Shown in pieces: positions 46,641-58,019 of a stretch of DNA of 64,000 nucleotides (its first letter is position 1; each line of letters opens with the position of its first letter). Source of the DNA: Agrypnia vestita (lineage: Eukaryota > Arthropoda > Insecta > Trichoptera > Phryganeidae); contig JADDOH010000297.1 of NCBI GenBank assembly GCA_016648135.1, positions 496,001-560,000 of the forward strand, in the 5' to 3' direction. The translations under genes and the position numbers were made by a program. A model generated the notes under the pieces. The model was not told the DNA's origin. It made no database searches and was given only the letters and a program-made list of their open reading frames with translations.

Positions 46641-47095
46641 ATAATAACAGGTCATTTGGAAAACATTAATAACCTCGCAGGACTTTATTCCTGCCTTGGT
46701 TATGAGTCGAAAATGTTCAAGTATTGACCTAATGTCAATAGTTTTGGAGTTATGCAATATCAAAGTTTGCACTTTTTTCTATATTTCTGGCTAATATTTT
46801 GTAAAACGTTTTAATATCATTACAATAACTTATATTGATTACGAAAAATTCATTAATTTCAAAACATGTTAAATAAAATGATAAAAACCCTGCAGAAATT
46901 CCAATTGGAATCTTTTCCAGTGGAAATTTTAAGGTTTTTATTATTTTTTTGATTTTTATTTAAAGGAATGAAATTTTATATTCGATATAAGTTTGTGTAA
47001 AAATTATTATAAAGTTTTATAAAAAATAATTCAGAAATATTGGAAAAAATGCAAACTTTGATGTCGCATAGTTACTTAAAAAAAGTCTACGCATA
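46641..47095. mobile_element. Foldback element, family F
   Basis: AACATTAATAACCTCGCAGG, TTATGAGTCGAAAATGTTCA and CAAAGTTTGCACTTTTTTC at the left are mirrored in part at the right (AAATGCAAACTTTGATGTCG). The centre, CCAATTGGAA, is near 46912. It is a close relative of 21822-22285 but lacks the last part of the right arm. Confidence 0.75.
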
Positions 47096-47420
47096 AAGTG
47101 AAAGGTTTCAAAAAGTAAGTAAAGTTCTGAGAATTGCCGAAACTATTTATAATTCAAAAATAAAATTTCTGACCGCAAAGATTTTTTTACCCCTGGATTA
47201 AATACATACATATATTTCCTTTCGTTTCAAAATACTACTTCCCTTGTTCCCGGAACTTTTTAGAATACAGCGGAATTACCCGGAGTCGATAGTGTGCGGA
47301 TGTGTTGCCAAAAAATAGTATTAAATGCAGAAAAATTATCACTAAAGCTTTCCTTAATCAAAATTTATCCAATCAAAAATTGTGGCAGGAAAATAATCGT
47401 GATTGGCAAGCAAATTGTCC

Positions 47421-47513
47421 CCTGGGAATAGTTTGTTATAGACGGGTCGAACCTGGGAATAGTTTGTTATAGACGGGTCGAACCTGGGAATAGTTTGTTA
47501 TAGACGGGTTGAA
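47421..47513 (+). repeat. 31-bp minisatellite, three units
   Basis: CCTGGGAATAGTTTGTTATA followed by GACGGGTCGAA is repeated three times; the third unit has GGGTTGAA. Units are otherwise identical, which suggests recent expansion. Confidence 0.95.
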
Positions 47514-47896
47514 CCTACGTAGGTATTTACATACGCGCAAAGTTTCGATGAGAAATGTCAAGACATCTGTCAATTAATGTCAATATTTCTACCACAATAG
47601 TGGAAACAAACTTTGCAGCAGCTATTAAATTAACATTTGTATCTATTGTCGCTTCAAAATTGACAAGTGTACATGTTATATAATAACGGCCATGACATGA
47701 TTGTTAATTCATTCATTCAATGTGAAAAATATTAGTATAAAATAGTGAAATATTATTATCTTCTTCAAAAAGAGCAAAATAATTTTGTGGTGACATTATT
47801 AATATAATTAATAAAAATGAATTAATAATAATAAAACTAATTGAAATAAGAAAAGTGTTAATAGTAAATTGAATATTATAAATAACCAGGTCCTTT
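47514..47896. repeat. Repeat R with AT-rich flanks
   Basis: GTGACATTATTAATATAATT (47790) recurs at 53421; TTAATAGTAAATTGAATATT and CCAGGTCCTTTTT (47857-47899) recur at 52062-52100. This is a dispersed repeat ending where the LINE tail begins. Confidence 0.6.
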
Positions 47897-48115
47897 TTCA
47901 TCATCATCATCATTCTTGGCACTACAACCCTTGGTGGGTCTTGGCCTCCTCAATAATTTTCCTCCACTCATCTCGGTCTAGTGCCAGCTCTCTCCAGTTT
48001 CGAAGCTCTAATGCAGAGATGTCTTTGAGGACGTTGTCACTCCATCTTAATTTTAGCCTTCCTAAGCTCCTTCACCCTATTGGCCTTGAGTTCTTTCGTT
48101 TTGTTTTCTGGTTAG
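47897..48115 (-). pseudogene. LINE 3' end (RTE-like relic)
   Basis: On the minus strand the frame ends TRDEWRKIIEEAKTHQGL-type residues and a stop, followed by a (GATGAT)n tail at 47897-47913. This is the usual end of RTE-like LINEs with a microsatellite tail. Only about 200 bp remains. Confidence 0.7.
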
Positions 48116-48939
48116 TAAGTACTTTATTATTATTATTCATTTTTCGTATATAATTTTTATATTTTGCTTTTCTATACTTCGATTTTTTATTTTTTATTTG
48201 ATAGTATACAATGTATCCTGACGAAGGGGCATGTTAATATTTTCAATACATAAGTGGTGAAAACAAAGTTAATTTTTATTAATTTTACAAGTATTATCAT
48301 ATTTAATATTATACAGCAAGCAATTTTATTATAATAAAGGTTAACAATATTGCATTGAATTTTTTAAAATATTATATTTATTTATATATAATATTATTTA
48401 TAAAAATCTATTGAGTAATTGAGATTCTTACTCAAAAATTGCTTCTGGTTCTGGGATACAATAATAAAACAAGTTCAATTGTGTAAGTAGCTAGTGGTTG
48501 TAGTAGAGATGTCTAGTCTAGACCATGCGCTTACGGTGGAGTTTGAGGAGGAAAGTCTTTCTCTCTTTACTCCGACCCACGTTCAATTCCGTCCATCATC
48601 GTAGGTACAGTGTCATTCATCAGGGCATGGGAACGTCTCTAAACGAATCCAATATACATTTTTTAAATTAAAAATATATTTAGTATTTAAACAGCGTATT
48701 TAATACTAAGAAATAGAACACATGATATAATAATAATATTAAGCCAATTATATGAATTCACTTGATTAACCTATATATAATACTATGTATTGTATACAAC
48801 AGAATAAGAAGAACATATTTAACAATTCAATAAAAATATCAACGGATAGAAGAGTTTTTAAAAAAGATATAAAAGTACATTAATACATGAAAGTACGGTA
48901 AATTTTTGATTTTTTTTTTGTTGAGTTGTTGAGTTAAGT
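48116..48939. other. Unassigned DNA
   Basis: 48212-48285 contains CCTGACGAAGGGGCATG and GTGGTGAAAACAAAGTTAAT, a phrase shared in part with 27690 and 42270. 48500-48650 has a weak B-box-like GTTCAATTCC and may be a SINE relic. The rest is AT-rich. Confidence 0.4.
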
Positions 48940-49180
48940 TGAGTTGAAAAGCGCTTCCCAGAGTTCTGAAATGGAGACCTTGGGAAAATAAAAGAGGCAT
49001 CGGAAGACCTCAAAAGAGATGGGCCGATGATATTGTCGCTGTGGGGGGAAAGAAATGACTACAATTAGCCAACAACAGGGAAGAATGGAAAAATAAGGAA
49101 GAGGCCTATATCCAGCAGTGGAAAGACGAAGGCTGATGAAGAAGAAGAAGATGAAGAACAGCGCTTGTTGGAGAGGAAAG
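48940..49180 (+). pseudogene. LINE C-terminal relic
   Basis: The + frame has RGIGRPQKRWADDIV, then NREEWKNKEEAYIQQWK, the Arg/Trp-rich end of LINE polymerases, with a stop and a GAAGAAGAAGAAG tail (49138-49152). It is 5'-truncated and dead. Confidence 0.7.
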
Positions 49181-49517
49181 GTTGGAAGCGAAAGTGCGGC
49201 CAAAGCGGGTTTTTTAAAACAATTCACGTAGCGACTCGGTACACGGCAGTTTCCTGCGACATGCGGACTCGTGAGAAGTCACAATGACTGATCACTGATT
49301 CATCATCCTTGCCGAGAACTCCTCGACCCCCAAGGACACACTCTTACTGACTTCTAACGGCCGAACACAACACCGTAGTAACCTCACCAGCGATAGTCAA
49401 CCGGTCAATTGTTGTGCTCGCGTTGACACATATAAAAACAATTCAAATTTTATTGATTCCGTAGAAATGCAATTATGTAGGTACAAATAATTAAAGAGAA
49501 ACACAAGCATCGTTTTA

Positions 49518-50028
49518 TCTATACTAATATATAAAGAGGTAAGGTTTGTAAGTTTGTATGTATGAGGTAATCTCCGAAACTACTCATCCGATTTCAAAAA
49601 TTCTCTCACCAATATTTGGAATGGACTTTCAGGATGGATACTACTATATATTATCCAGTTAAAATAAAAGGGCTTTTCATGGTGACCTATTTTACAACTA
49701 AAGTCGACGAAAAAATGGTCAAGCGATGCGTTTTATATGAATGCTGCCTTAAGGGTAAGAGATATTTTTTTTATATAAGTTGTAGAACTCAAAAAGTTCT
49801 AAAAAATGTTTCCAACGATATATCTATGTGTAAAGGTTAAGGTACACGAATTGATAAAATATGATTAAAAGTTACTCGCAGGTAATTTTCTATAGAAACC
49901 TGTCGAAACCGTTTGACGGATTCGACCCAAAATTTTGACTTTGCAAAACAATGGAACCTTTCTGTCCTCCCACTAACTTATTTTTAGCTAAATTCTAAAC
50001 CCAGGCAACGCCGAGTACGAACATCTAG
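49518..50028 (+). mobile_element. Non-autonomous Helitron, complete (family H1)
   Basis: It starts with TC (TCTATACTAATATATAAAGA) after A at 49517, carries TAATCTCCGAAACTACTCAT and the CGATTTCAAAAATTCT block, and ends AGGCAACGCCGAGTACGAAC then CTAG (50025-50028) before T. Length is 511 bp. Other copies start at 52439 and 61579, and one on the minus strand spans 53466-55972. No Rep-helicase frame is present. Confidence 0.88.
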
Positions 50029-50318
50029 TGTATAATAATTGAAAATCGCATACGACAACTTTATTGTGTGCTTATTATTTTTTAATTCAATTTTGAACTA
50101 AAAAATTCTTTACACTTTGGTTGATATGTCGACACTTGTGGAGATAACTGACATCAAAGTTTGCATTTTTTTAAATTTTTTACTTTTTTCTGTAATAATT
50201 CACTTCAGTAACTTATGAGGAATATTAAAAATGCTTTTACTTTTCAATTCAATACTGCAAGGGCAGCAGGGTGTTGATCATTTTATTTAGCTGATATCAA
50301 AGCGAATGACATATATTA
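50029..50318. repeat. Family F fragment
   Basis: 50105-50250 has TTACACTTTGGTTGATATGT, GGAGATAACTGACATCAAAG and TTTGCATTTTT, in the order used by family F. Confidence 0.55.
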
Positions 50319-50570
50319 TCAAACATAATAATTTCGTTGTCTGTCCGTCCATCCGTCTGTCTGACAATGTGTTCCCGTAACTTCGTGTAACGTCCGTAAT
50401 TTCGTTCGAATTCACGACTAAAAAATCAACCGGAGACGGGGCTTGAATCGATTAACGCATGTTACTACGGCCGCCTCTCCGTAGACCGCTAAAAATATGC
50501 TATAAATATATACTAGGGCTTAGCAAAGACGCGAACTAATGTTCCGTCATTTTTGACGGGCTTACTTATA
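50319..50570 (+). mobile_element. Helitron, family H2, decayed 3' end
   Basis: It starts TCAAACATAATAATTTCGTT after A and carries GTCTGTCCGTCC, the CGTAATTTCGTTCGAATTC motif and a tRNA-like middle (GGGGCTTGAATCGATT on this strand). The hairpin CCGTCATTTTTGACGG is at 50544-50559. The terminal CTAG has been lost (CTTACTTAT). Confidence 0.7.
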
Positions 50571-50660
50571 TATATATATATATATACTAATATATTATAT
50601 ATATATATATATATCTATATATAATTATATATAATCTCAACTGTTAATATATATATATAT
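50571..50660. repeat. (TA)n microsatellite with palindromes
   Basis: Long TA runs broken by ACTAATATATTA and AACTGTTAATATATA / TATATTAACAG pairs. It starts at the damaged 3' end of the preceding Helitron. Confidence 0.9.
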
Positions 50661-50939
50661 TAACAGATTGAGACAATATTGACAGATTGAGCGGCCGCCA
50701 TTACTAATTCGTTTCTTTAGTGTTGCCCGACCAAATTTCTATTAAAGGCTCTGACACCGGTCACCGACATTATGTACATTATGTACTGTGTAATAAATTT
50801 ACACCCTGGCAACTTCTGTTAGGGACGCCCACCCTCGCACGCCAATTTATAGTGGTCGCATTCTAGTGATATTTTTATTATTTATATTTTTTATTACAAA
50901 TTAGTGACATTACAGAATGCTTAGGGTTAAAGGGAATAT

Positions 50940-51310
50940 TGGTGTAAATTTTTTTTTTAATTTGGCACGCGAGGTCCGACTTGCGCAGTGACCTGTTGCG
51001 CACACCTGGCCGATCCGGCACAGGTGCGAGCGGATGGTGACGTCACGGTTCCGAGGAATTTTTATGAGAGCTCCTTTTAGTCAGAAAGGACGAAGTCGGG
51101 GCGAAAACACATTCACGAGAATGCAGATATTTACTATTGCTGACTTGTAACAGCAGACCTCACCACTCGTGATGATAACCAGATAACACTCACGGCTTAA
51201 CGTGTGGGCTACGGCCACACACAACACGGTGGCACACGACGTGTCCCATTCGGTGGACACTTGGGATTCATTTAGACGCAAGAAACACGACAAAGTTAAT
51301 CGGATTGGCC
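50940..51310. promoter_or_regulatory. GC-rich block with CRE and paired E-boxes
   Basis: ACACCTGGCC and GGCACAGGTG form an inverted E-box pair (51001-51027), followed by GGTGACGTCACGG (51035), a perfect CRE. The block is single-copy here. TTAGTCAGAAAGG at 51078 could serve as an initiator. A minus-strand ORF (51081-51293) is not convincing. Candidate enhancer or alternative promoter. Confidence 0.4.
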
Positions 51311-52438
51311 AACTAGCCTGAAATAATAATTACCAGAGTTAAAAAAATTAACAATACTCCAAGATTAAGAACTAAGAACACCACTGACAAGAAATCGATA
51401 CACGATATACGATACAAGTTTACAAATAAAGACATTCAGACAGATAATTAAATTTAATGTTCTTCCATTTACATATAAAATTATTAATGGACATAACACA
51501 TTTCTCTTCTTGAATTCTTACGAAAAATAAAGCAATACGAACATGACCACTGTACATTGTACAAGAAGAAAACTTGAAATAATATTACCTTTTAGAACGA
51601 AAACAAAATCGCGAAATTGAATCATGCACAGTGGAATGAAATTGTATAGTAAACTAACAAGGGTTATTAGGGATGAAGAAAGCGATGTAATGCTTATATT
51701 TGACGGATTTTTTTATTAATTTAATGTAATATTAGGAAATATAAATTTTTATATTACCTACTTAAAGAATAAATAAATAAAAAATAATATTTCATCAATA
51801 GAAGAAGTATTAAAAAGAATTAATTATTATTATATTAAAAGTACATTCTTTATAAATAAATTTGTAATGACTATTTATTTTTATACAGGAAAAATGTGTA
51901 GAAAAAGAAAACGTAAGAAAAAAGAAAGAAAAGGAACACTTAAGGTGTTTAAGTAGTGATATTTTTTTCCGAATTTTATAATCATCTTTTCGAAATAGAT
52001 TATTCTTTTGATGTAAATAAAGGTTTACAAAAGTAGAAATTTGGAAAATAAGAAATAGTTTTAATAGTAAATTGAATATTATAAATAGCCAGGTCCTTTT
52101 TAAAAATAGTTGTATTTTAAATTTATTGTCATATTCATCTCCCATATATATATATATTGTTTTGTTTTTGTCTACACTTAGATTTTTGATGGCCCAACAC
52201 GGTACCCTCCGTATAAAAAATGGCTATCACTTAAACAGCCAGCACAATATAAGATTTTGGACAGCTCTAAAATGTCTTCTGTCGACAAACACGATTATGA
52301 CAAGTAACGACTCAACTGATTAGTTGAGCCGTCATTTGGTCAGCCGTCAGATTGATCAGTGTGATGTGCAGCACATAATGTGATATTAGCAAGCTCTTAA
52401 GCTATATTTATAGCTAATTAAATACATTTGCAGCAATA
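51311..52438. other. AT-rich DNA with repeat R fragment
   Basis: 52055-52105 repeats TTAATAGTAAATTGAATATT and CCAGGTCCTTTTT of repeat R. No gene; ORFs here are AT-driven. Confidence 0.45.
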
Positions 52439-52690
52439 TCTATACTAATATATAAAGAGGTATAGCTTGTAAGCTTGGATGTAGGAGATAATCTCCGAAA
52501 CCACCATCCGATTTCAAAAATTCTCATACCAATATTTAGAATGGACTTTCAAGGTGGACATACGCTACACGGGGTTATTTGGAAAACATAAATAACCTCG
52601 CAGGATTATATTCCTGCCTTGATTATGAGTCGAAAATGCTCAAGCATCCATGACCTAATATCAATAGTCTTGGAGATATGCTGTATCCAA
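52439..52690 (+). mobile_element. Helitron H1 5' end joined to family F arm
   Basis: TCTATACTAATATATAAAGA (after A) through AGAATGGACTTTCAAGGTGG is the H1 5' end, about 130 bp. It breaks at about 52569 into GGGGTTATTTGGAAAACATA and the rest of a family F arm. One element inserted into the other. Confidence 0.75.
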
Positions 52691-53465
52691 TTTGGCAATT
52701 TTCGTGTGTTTTGTTCTGAGAGTACCCTCGGAACAATACACACGGCAAGGTACAATTGTAGTTCTACGGTAGCTGCACCCGCACACACACAATTTTAACT
52801 TGGAACAGGGGTCTTGAAGAGGTGACCATTAGAGTTTAATGAGGTAGGTAGTGGCCGAGAGGTGTATATTCTTGTCCAATAAACGTCAATGAAATGAAAA
52901 AAAAACTTGAACTGCAATATCCATCCATATCATATCATGTCAAACTCATCAGATCCGCGTGGAATAAGCCACTTTTTAAGGTCAGTAGACCAGAAAGTAG
53001 GTGGCCAGTGGTTGACTCAGCCACCGGTACCTTTGTGGTCCCCATACGGTGGGGGCGGACTGCTTGAAGAGGTCGCCCCCGTCGAGTATGGACCACAACC
53101 GTAACCTGCTGGTGGCTGGGTCTGCCACGTGGGTCTGGGGATTTATTTCGGCGACGTCGATCAGCTGTAAAGGAATTCGCTAATGTCCGGTGGTAAAACC
53201 CGTAAGAATGACCAATAGCAGAAAAACCCACAAGGAGGTCTATTATTAACTGACAGTCGTGAAAACCTAGTTTCCGTAGGTTGTTTTTGTTTTCTTTGTA
53301 GTATTAGTTAGTCTATTAGTAGTAGTTACCATCTTCATCTCTTTATCATGAGAGGATAGAGTGCTCTAAAATTTGACAAGACGATTCGGTCTTCTTAAAA
53401 AGTGCGAATTGTTTTTTTCGTGACATTATTAATATAATTAATAAATATGTATTTGTTTTCACCAC
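52691..53465. other. Unassigned DNA with a GC-richer patch
   Basis: 52930-53240 is GC-richer and open on both strands (for example GGQWLTQPPVPLWSPYG on +) without a recognised domain; it may be an old retroelement. 53400-53450 is repeat R (GTGACATTATTAATATAATT). Confidence 0.35.
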
Positions 53466-53510
53466 TTAGTAAATTTTATCAATTTGTATATTAACCTTAA
53501 CTTAAAGATA

Positions 53511-54793
53511 TTAGGTCCTTACATATGAAATTGATGTTTAGTATGGGAGGAACATAAAGCCGATTTTTTTTATTATAATATATTTATTTAATCAAAGTAT
53601 GTACCATTGCTATCTATGCACTTTTGCCATCTCATAGGTAGTTCATCGATCTCTTTACTAAAAAAACCATTCGGACGGGAATCAATAAAATCTTTGAAGG
53701 CGGTTTGGACTGCCCCATCGGAGTTGAATTTTTTCCTTTGCAAGAAGTTATCCAAATTTCGAAAAAAATGGTAATCTGTTGGGGCAAGGTCCGGAGAGTA
53801 CGGTGGATGTCTTAGACATTCCAATTGAAGCTCCTCTAATTTGGTAGCCGTCTGTTGTGCAGTGTGTGGTCTAGCGTTATCATGAAGCAGCAGTGGCCTA
53901 GAGCGATTAACCAGCCTCGGTTGTTTAGCAGCTAGCTTTTCCATCATGGTTTGCAGTTGCTGACAATAGACATCTGCCGTAATCGTCTGGCCAGATTTAA
54001 GAAAGCTGTAGTGAACGACACCAGCACTAGTCCACCAAACGCTCACAAGTAACTTTTTTGGAGTCAATTTTCGCTTGGGGCATGGTTTGGCTGGTTCGGC
54101 AGGGTTCAGCCATTGCGATGAGCGCTTCCGATTATCGTACAGGATCCACTTTTCATCACAGGTAATGATTCGATTTAAAATCCCTTCATTATTGTGCCGG
54201 TTGAGTAATGCAACGCAGCAGTCAACGCGCGTTTGTTGATTTGCTTCACTCAATTCGTGAGGTACCCACCTTTCAAGCTTTTTCACCTTACCAATTTGCT
54301 TCAAGTGGATTAAAACAGTTTTATCACTAACACCGCAGCCTGCAGCTAACTCGGATGTGGTTTGCGATGGATCCGCTTCCACAATAGCCTTCAATTCTTC
54401 ATTATCAACTTTGGTCTCCGGCCGTCCACGGGGCTTGTTCTGCAGGTCGAAATTTCCAGAACGAAAACGTTGGAACCAAAAACGCACTGTGTTTTCTTTT
54501 GCAGCACCGTCCATACACATCATTAATCCTTCGAGCCGTTTCTGCAGCACTGGTGCCACGGTGGAACTTGTACTCGTAAATAACGCGATATTTCAAGTTT
54601 TTCATTTTGTAAACTGAGTGACCCAAAGAAAAAAACAATTGAGGAAAAAACAAATGAATTATAATTTTCAAAACACAAATACATGAGTAAATAGCTGTAT
54701 AAATTTGGATTTGGAATTCCTAACCAAAGAGAAGATATTTGAGATCAAAATTGCCAGTACGGCAAAACGTCAATTTCATATGTAAGGACCTAA
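53511..54793 (-). mobile_element. mariner transposon, full length
   Basis: Termini TTAGGTCCTTACATATGAAA (53511) and its inverse (ending 54793) are perfect for about 24 bp, flanked by TA on both sides. Length is 1283 bp, the usual mariner size. It inserted into a Helitron. Near-intact ends and a transposase with one visible lesion suggest a fairly young copy. It is mariner (D,D34D) rather than Tc1; I did not settle the subfamily. Confidence 0.97.
53588..54605 (-). pseudogene. mariner transposase with one frameshift
   Basis: It catalyses cut-and-paste transposition at TA sites. The N-terminal helix-turn-helix part (YRVIYEYKFHRGTSAAETA, then RINDVYG) starts at ATG 54605 in one frame. The rest, from GAAKENTVRFWFQRF, is in another frame to the TAA at 53588-53590. 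The shift lies near 54510-54514 and corresponds to one missing base. Downstream are WVPHEL, TCDEKW (first Asp), LLHDNARPH (second) and YSPDLAPTDYHFF (third). There are 34 residues between the second and third Asp, giving D,D34D. All three catalytic Asp are present, so only the frameshift is visibly disabling. Confidence 0.95.
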
Positions 54794-54952
54794 TATATGT
54801 CGTCAGGAATTTTTTAATACAACTTTTTGAGTTCTACAACTACTCTAAAAAAAGCATCACTCTGCCATTTTTTCATCAACTTTAGTTGTAAAATAGGTGC
54901 CACCACGAAAAGCCCTTTTATTTTAACGGAATAATATATAGATAATGTCTAC

Positions 54953-55848
54953 TAGTGGCGTGTAGTGGGTATAAACTTAGGTTATGCTGTAACCGACTAT
55001 ATACCTATATTAGATATATATATATATATAGATATTATATATATATATATATATAGAGACGCATATACCTATAAGGGTATATACATTTTTAAAAAAATTT
55101 TACTTTATATAATGAACTATTTTGAGTAGCTTCAATCCACAAAAACTGCACTATAAAAGAAGTATTGTAAACAATATTTCCTAAATAAATAAATATTTTA
55201 TATAGGTATAGCTAATACGGCAAAAAATTCCAATATATTTCGAAGACGATTTATATATAATTAAATCGGGAACAATACTAATTTCAGATATACGGTTCTT
55301 TTCACAAAAATAAATCAAACATTTTATGATATCATTACGATATGACAGATGACAGATGATATTTGTCGTATTCGTATTTACATTTACCACAAAAAAGACA
55401 TAAAATTTACACCGAAAGTTTTGGGTGGAATTTGTAAAAAATAACATTTCTGCATGATGTGCGCCTGGCATAGGACCTTTCGAAGAAGGACGCTACTACA
55501 CAAAACTCGCAGCATTAAAAATACACGTTTTTTTTCTCGACTTGACTATATCTGTGGAACAAATTGGTTGGCGAAATAAATGAAGAATTGACATGAAGTA
55601 AAGCGCAGAAAAGTCGGAAATAAAACTTCTAGCCGTAGAACGAATTACGGCTAGAATTTTAAATCGTAAAAAACAGATACGTCACGTTAAATGGAAACGT
55701 CAGAAATATAACTTCTAGCCGTAGGACGAATTACGGCTAGAATTTTAAATCAACTTTTTCTTAAGATAAGGATTATTTAATTAATATTTGTTTCTCAGAA
55801 TCTTTACTAATGCACAGCTTTTTTGCTTGTATGCGCTGCACGCCACTG
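54953..55848 (+). mobile_element. Non-autonomous hAT element, 896 bp
   Basis: Ends TAGTGGCGTGTAGTGG and the inverse of CAGTGGCGTGCAGCG are flanked by perfect 8-bp ATGTCTAC copies (54945-54952, 55849-55856). It is close in sequence throughout to 9287-10168, including the doubled TTCTAGCCGTA...TACGGCTAGAA palindrome near 55630 and 55710. A (TA)n expansion is present near 55015-55050. It is inserted in Helitron H1. Confidence 0.95.
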
Positions 55849-56362
55849 ATGTCTACCCTGGAACTCCATTCTAAATATTGGTGAAAGAATTTTTAAAATT
55901 GAATGAGTAGTTTCGGAGATCGCCTCCTACATCCAAACTTACAAACTATACCTCTTTATATATAATATATTGGTTAAGAAGTGTCACTAGGAATCAAAAT
56001 GTCAGAATTAAGGAAAACAAAAGCAATGGAATATTTGCGCGTAAAGTATACAGTAGCAGACAGCAGTGAGTTATTCTGCGGTTGTTGTCGACTGTGAATA
56101 TGTTCGTAATTAACATATGAGCACGCAATTAAAAATATTTAAAAAGTTGATTTTAATATATTTTAGGGATTCTTATTGGACATAGAGATGTTTTTGTAGG
56201 TCGCAATGTATTAGAGCAGTGTTTTTCAACCTTTTTGAATACGCGACCCCTTAACAAGTAAAAAATTCTGGCGACCCCCAGGTCCATAATAAAACTACGT
56301 CCGTGATATGGAAAAGATAAATAATTAAGTTTTTTTTTAAATAGAGATGCGAAAAATAATAC

Positions 56363-56515
56363 GTGTCACATCAATATTCTTACTACATATATTTTCAAAC
56401 TAAGCTAAATGCTTGCTTTATGAAAATAGGATTAACTTGCTACTCTGAAGTGAGGTTCGAACACGCGACCTTTGAATCACGAGGCGAGCGTCCTAACCAC
56501 AAGACCAACAATAAC
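56363..56515 (-). repeat. tRNA-derived SINE inside a hAT relic
   Basis: On the minus strand: GTTGGTCTTGTGGTTAGGAC (A-box region), GCGTGTTCGAACC (B-box), then AAGTTAATCCTATTTTCATA and TAGCTTAGTTTGAAAATA tail. The tail matches the SINEs at 6566 and 58448. Confidence 0.8.
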
Positions 56516-56520
56516 TTTCC

Positions 56521-56760
56521 AGAATTGGATTCTGAAGCTCCCGATGGGCAAAGACGGGTGATGAATCCTCTTGATATGTCAGTACATCTGGCCGATCTGT
56601 CATCTACAAAAATGAAAAAAATCTTATAGATTTAGTTACTGACGGCATGCTTGATATGGAATTCAATTCGCAAAAGATTGACATCTTCTGGATGAAGAGA
56701 AGACAAGAGAAGAATATCCAGAGAAAATTATTAGTGCCATTCGCCACTTTCTACCTATGT
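56521..56760 (+). pseudogene. hAT transposase C-terminal remnant
   Basis: Across two frames the sequence reads LSSTKMKKIL, IDLVTDGMLDMEFNSQKI, DIFWMKRRQ and IRHFLPM. These correspond to the LxxLxxD..., FW and final dimerisation parts of hAT transposases. Frame changes and stops show it is dead. Confidence 0.6.
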
Positions 56761-57149
56761 TAACTAACGTTTTGAAAGGTTTGTTTGGTTTTGTTTTCTT
56801 AATTTGATAATTATTAAAAACATGTTCTGCCTCTCATATTGCACGATTTAGACCCGTGCCGTGTAAACGGGTTTCATGCGAAACATTGGACCTTCCCCTC
56901 AACGGACGTTCGCTTCCATATTAAATATAAAAACTAAGAAAAGAAATTGGTTTCAATTAGAAAATGATTTGATTGCTATCGTCTCAAAAATACAACCACG
57001 GTTTGACAATTTATTAAAAAATAAACAGGTACAGCCTTCTCGCTAAAAATGTTGTACTTTTATTGCAGTATACGACCTGCTTTTTACTTTTACCTGACTT
57101 GCGACTGCGACCCCTTTGGGGGTCGCGACCTACAGGTTAAAAAATACTA

Positions 57150-58019
57150 TATTAAAGAATGAAAAAATGAAATTATTGTTTCTATTTCTCCTCGAAAAAA
57201 AATATTTTAAAAAATAACTCTATATCAGCAGAATTCTCAGTTACGTCTCGCTTTTCATCATCTTCATACTTCCCTTTTTTAGAATGGATAACGGTATTAT
57301 CTTTATTTTAAGTAAAACGACACCATTAGTTCCGTAATGTACCCCAGGAGTATTTCTAACTCAAATCCGATTAAAGTTGACTTCTTTGCAATTGGAATTA
57401 TTTAAAGTTACGTAGAAGATTTGCTTTCTATTGCATTAAAATGTGAAAAAGAAACGTAAACGCTCATCTTTCCTCTATAATCCAAGTAGTTTACTACTTG
57501 AGAATTCCAAGTAAGCACTTAGCAACTGAGTAGAACTCGCCTGTTATTAATGGTGAGGTAGTTACATGTATTAGTATACCTTGAAGATCTGCACGAGGTG
57601 ATAACCAAACGAGTTATTAAATAACAACTAATGACTTGATAATCATTACGAGCTGTTTTATATTAAAACGCCAATGATTCAAACTCAGTTATTCGCGAGT
57701 TGGATTAACCGAGGTATTTTTATTAAAGTTTTTTTTGTAATCTCGATTTTTTCCATATTTTAATGTATCGTCCATATTTTTATGTATATAATAAAGCAAG
57801 GGCATAAACTGTCATAAAATGTATGGTTTGGTTACACCAATTGACTAACTATAATTACGAATGACTGGAAAGTGTGCGCAGACCGACATCAATAGCGGGA
57901 CCTTGTATACTCAAGAAAAGGACGATGATGGCGAAGAAAAATAAGAAAGAATCACTATAACAATAATAATAAAACGATGTCATGGTCAATAATAATTACT
58001 TATTAATATCCATAATAAT
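57150..58019. other. Unassigned DNA
   Basis: 57460-57620 is less AT-rich and single-copy, with no coding frame. The rest is AT-rich with nothing recognised. Confidence 0.4.

Larger units (their letters stand above)
53466..55972 (-). mobile_element. Helitron H1 copy interrupted by two transposons
   Basis: Pieces 55857-55972, 54796-54944 and 53466-53508, joined in that order on the minus strand, align with 49518-49870 (CATCCAAACTTACAAACTAT, CGAAAAGCCCTTTTATTTTA, AGAACTCAAAAAGTTGTA in one sense or the other). The gaps are exactly the hAT element (54953-55848) and the mariner (53511-54793) with their target duplications. The 3' terminus is missing. Confidence 0.85.
56217..57149 (+). mobile_element. 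Degenerate hAT (Charlie-like) element
   Basis: Ends CAGTGTTTTTCAACC and the inverse of TAGTATTTTTTAACCTG with GGGGTCGCGACC subterminal blocks at both sides. Flanks are TATTAGAG and TATTAAAG (7 of 8). It contains a decayed transposase C-terminus and a SINE inserted on the minus strand. Confidence 0.85.

Noticed and set aside
47897..47913. Stand-alone CAT microsatellite
   Set aside because: It is the 3' tail of the minus-strand LINE fragment.
51810..52145. 111-codon minus-strand ORF
   Set aside because: Phe/Leu/Ile/Lys-rich sequence expected from AT-rich DNA; overlaps repeat R.
53588..54559. The single long mariner frame as the complete transposase
   Set aside because: It lacks the N-terminal helix-turn-helix, which lies in another frame from 54605.
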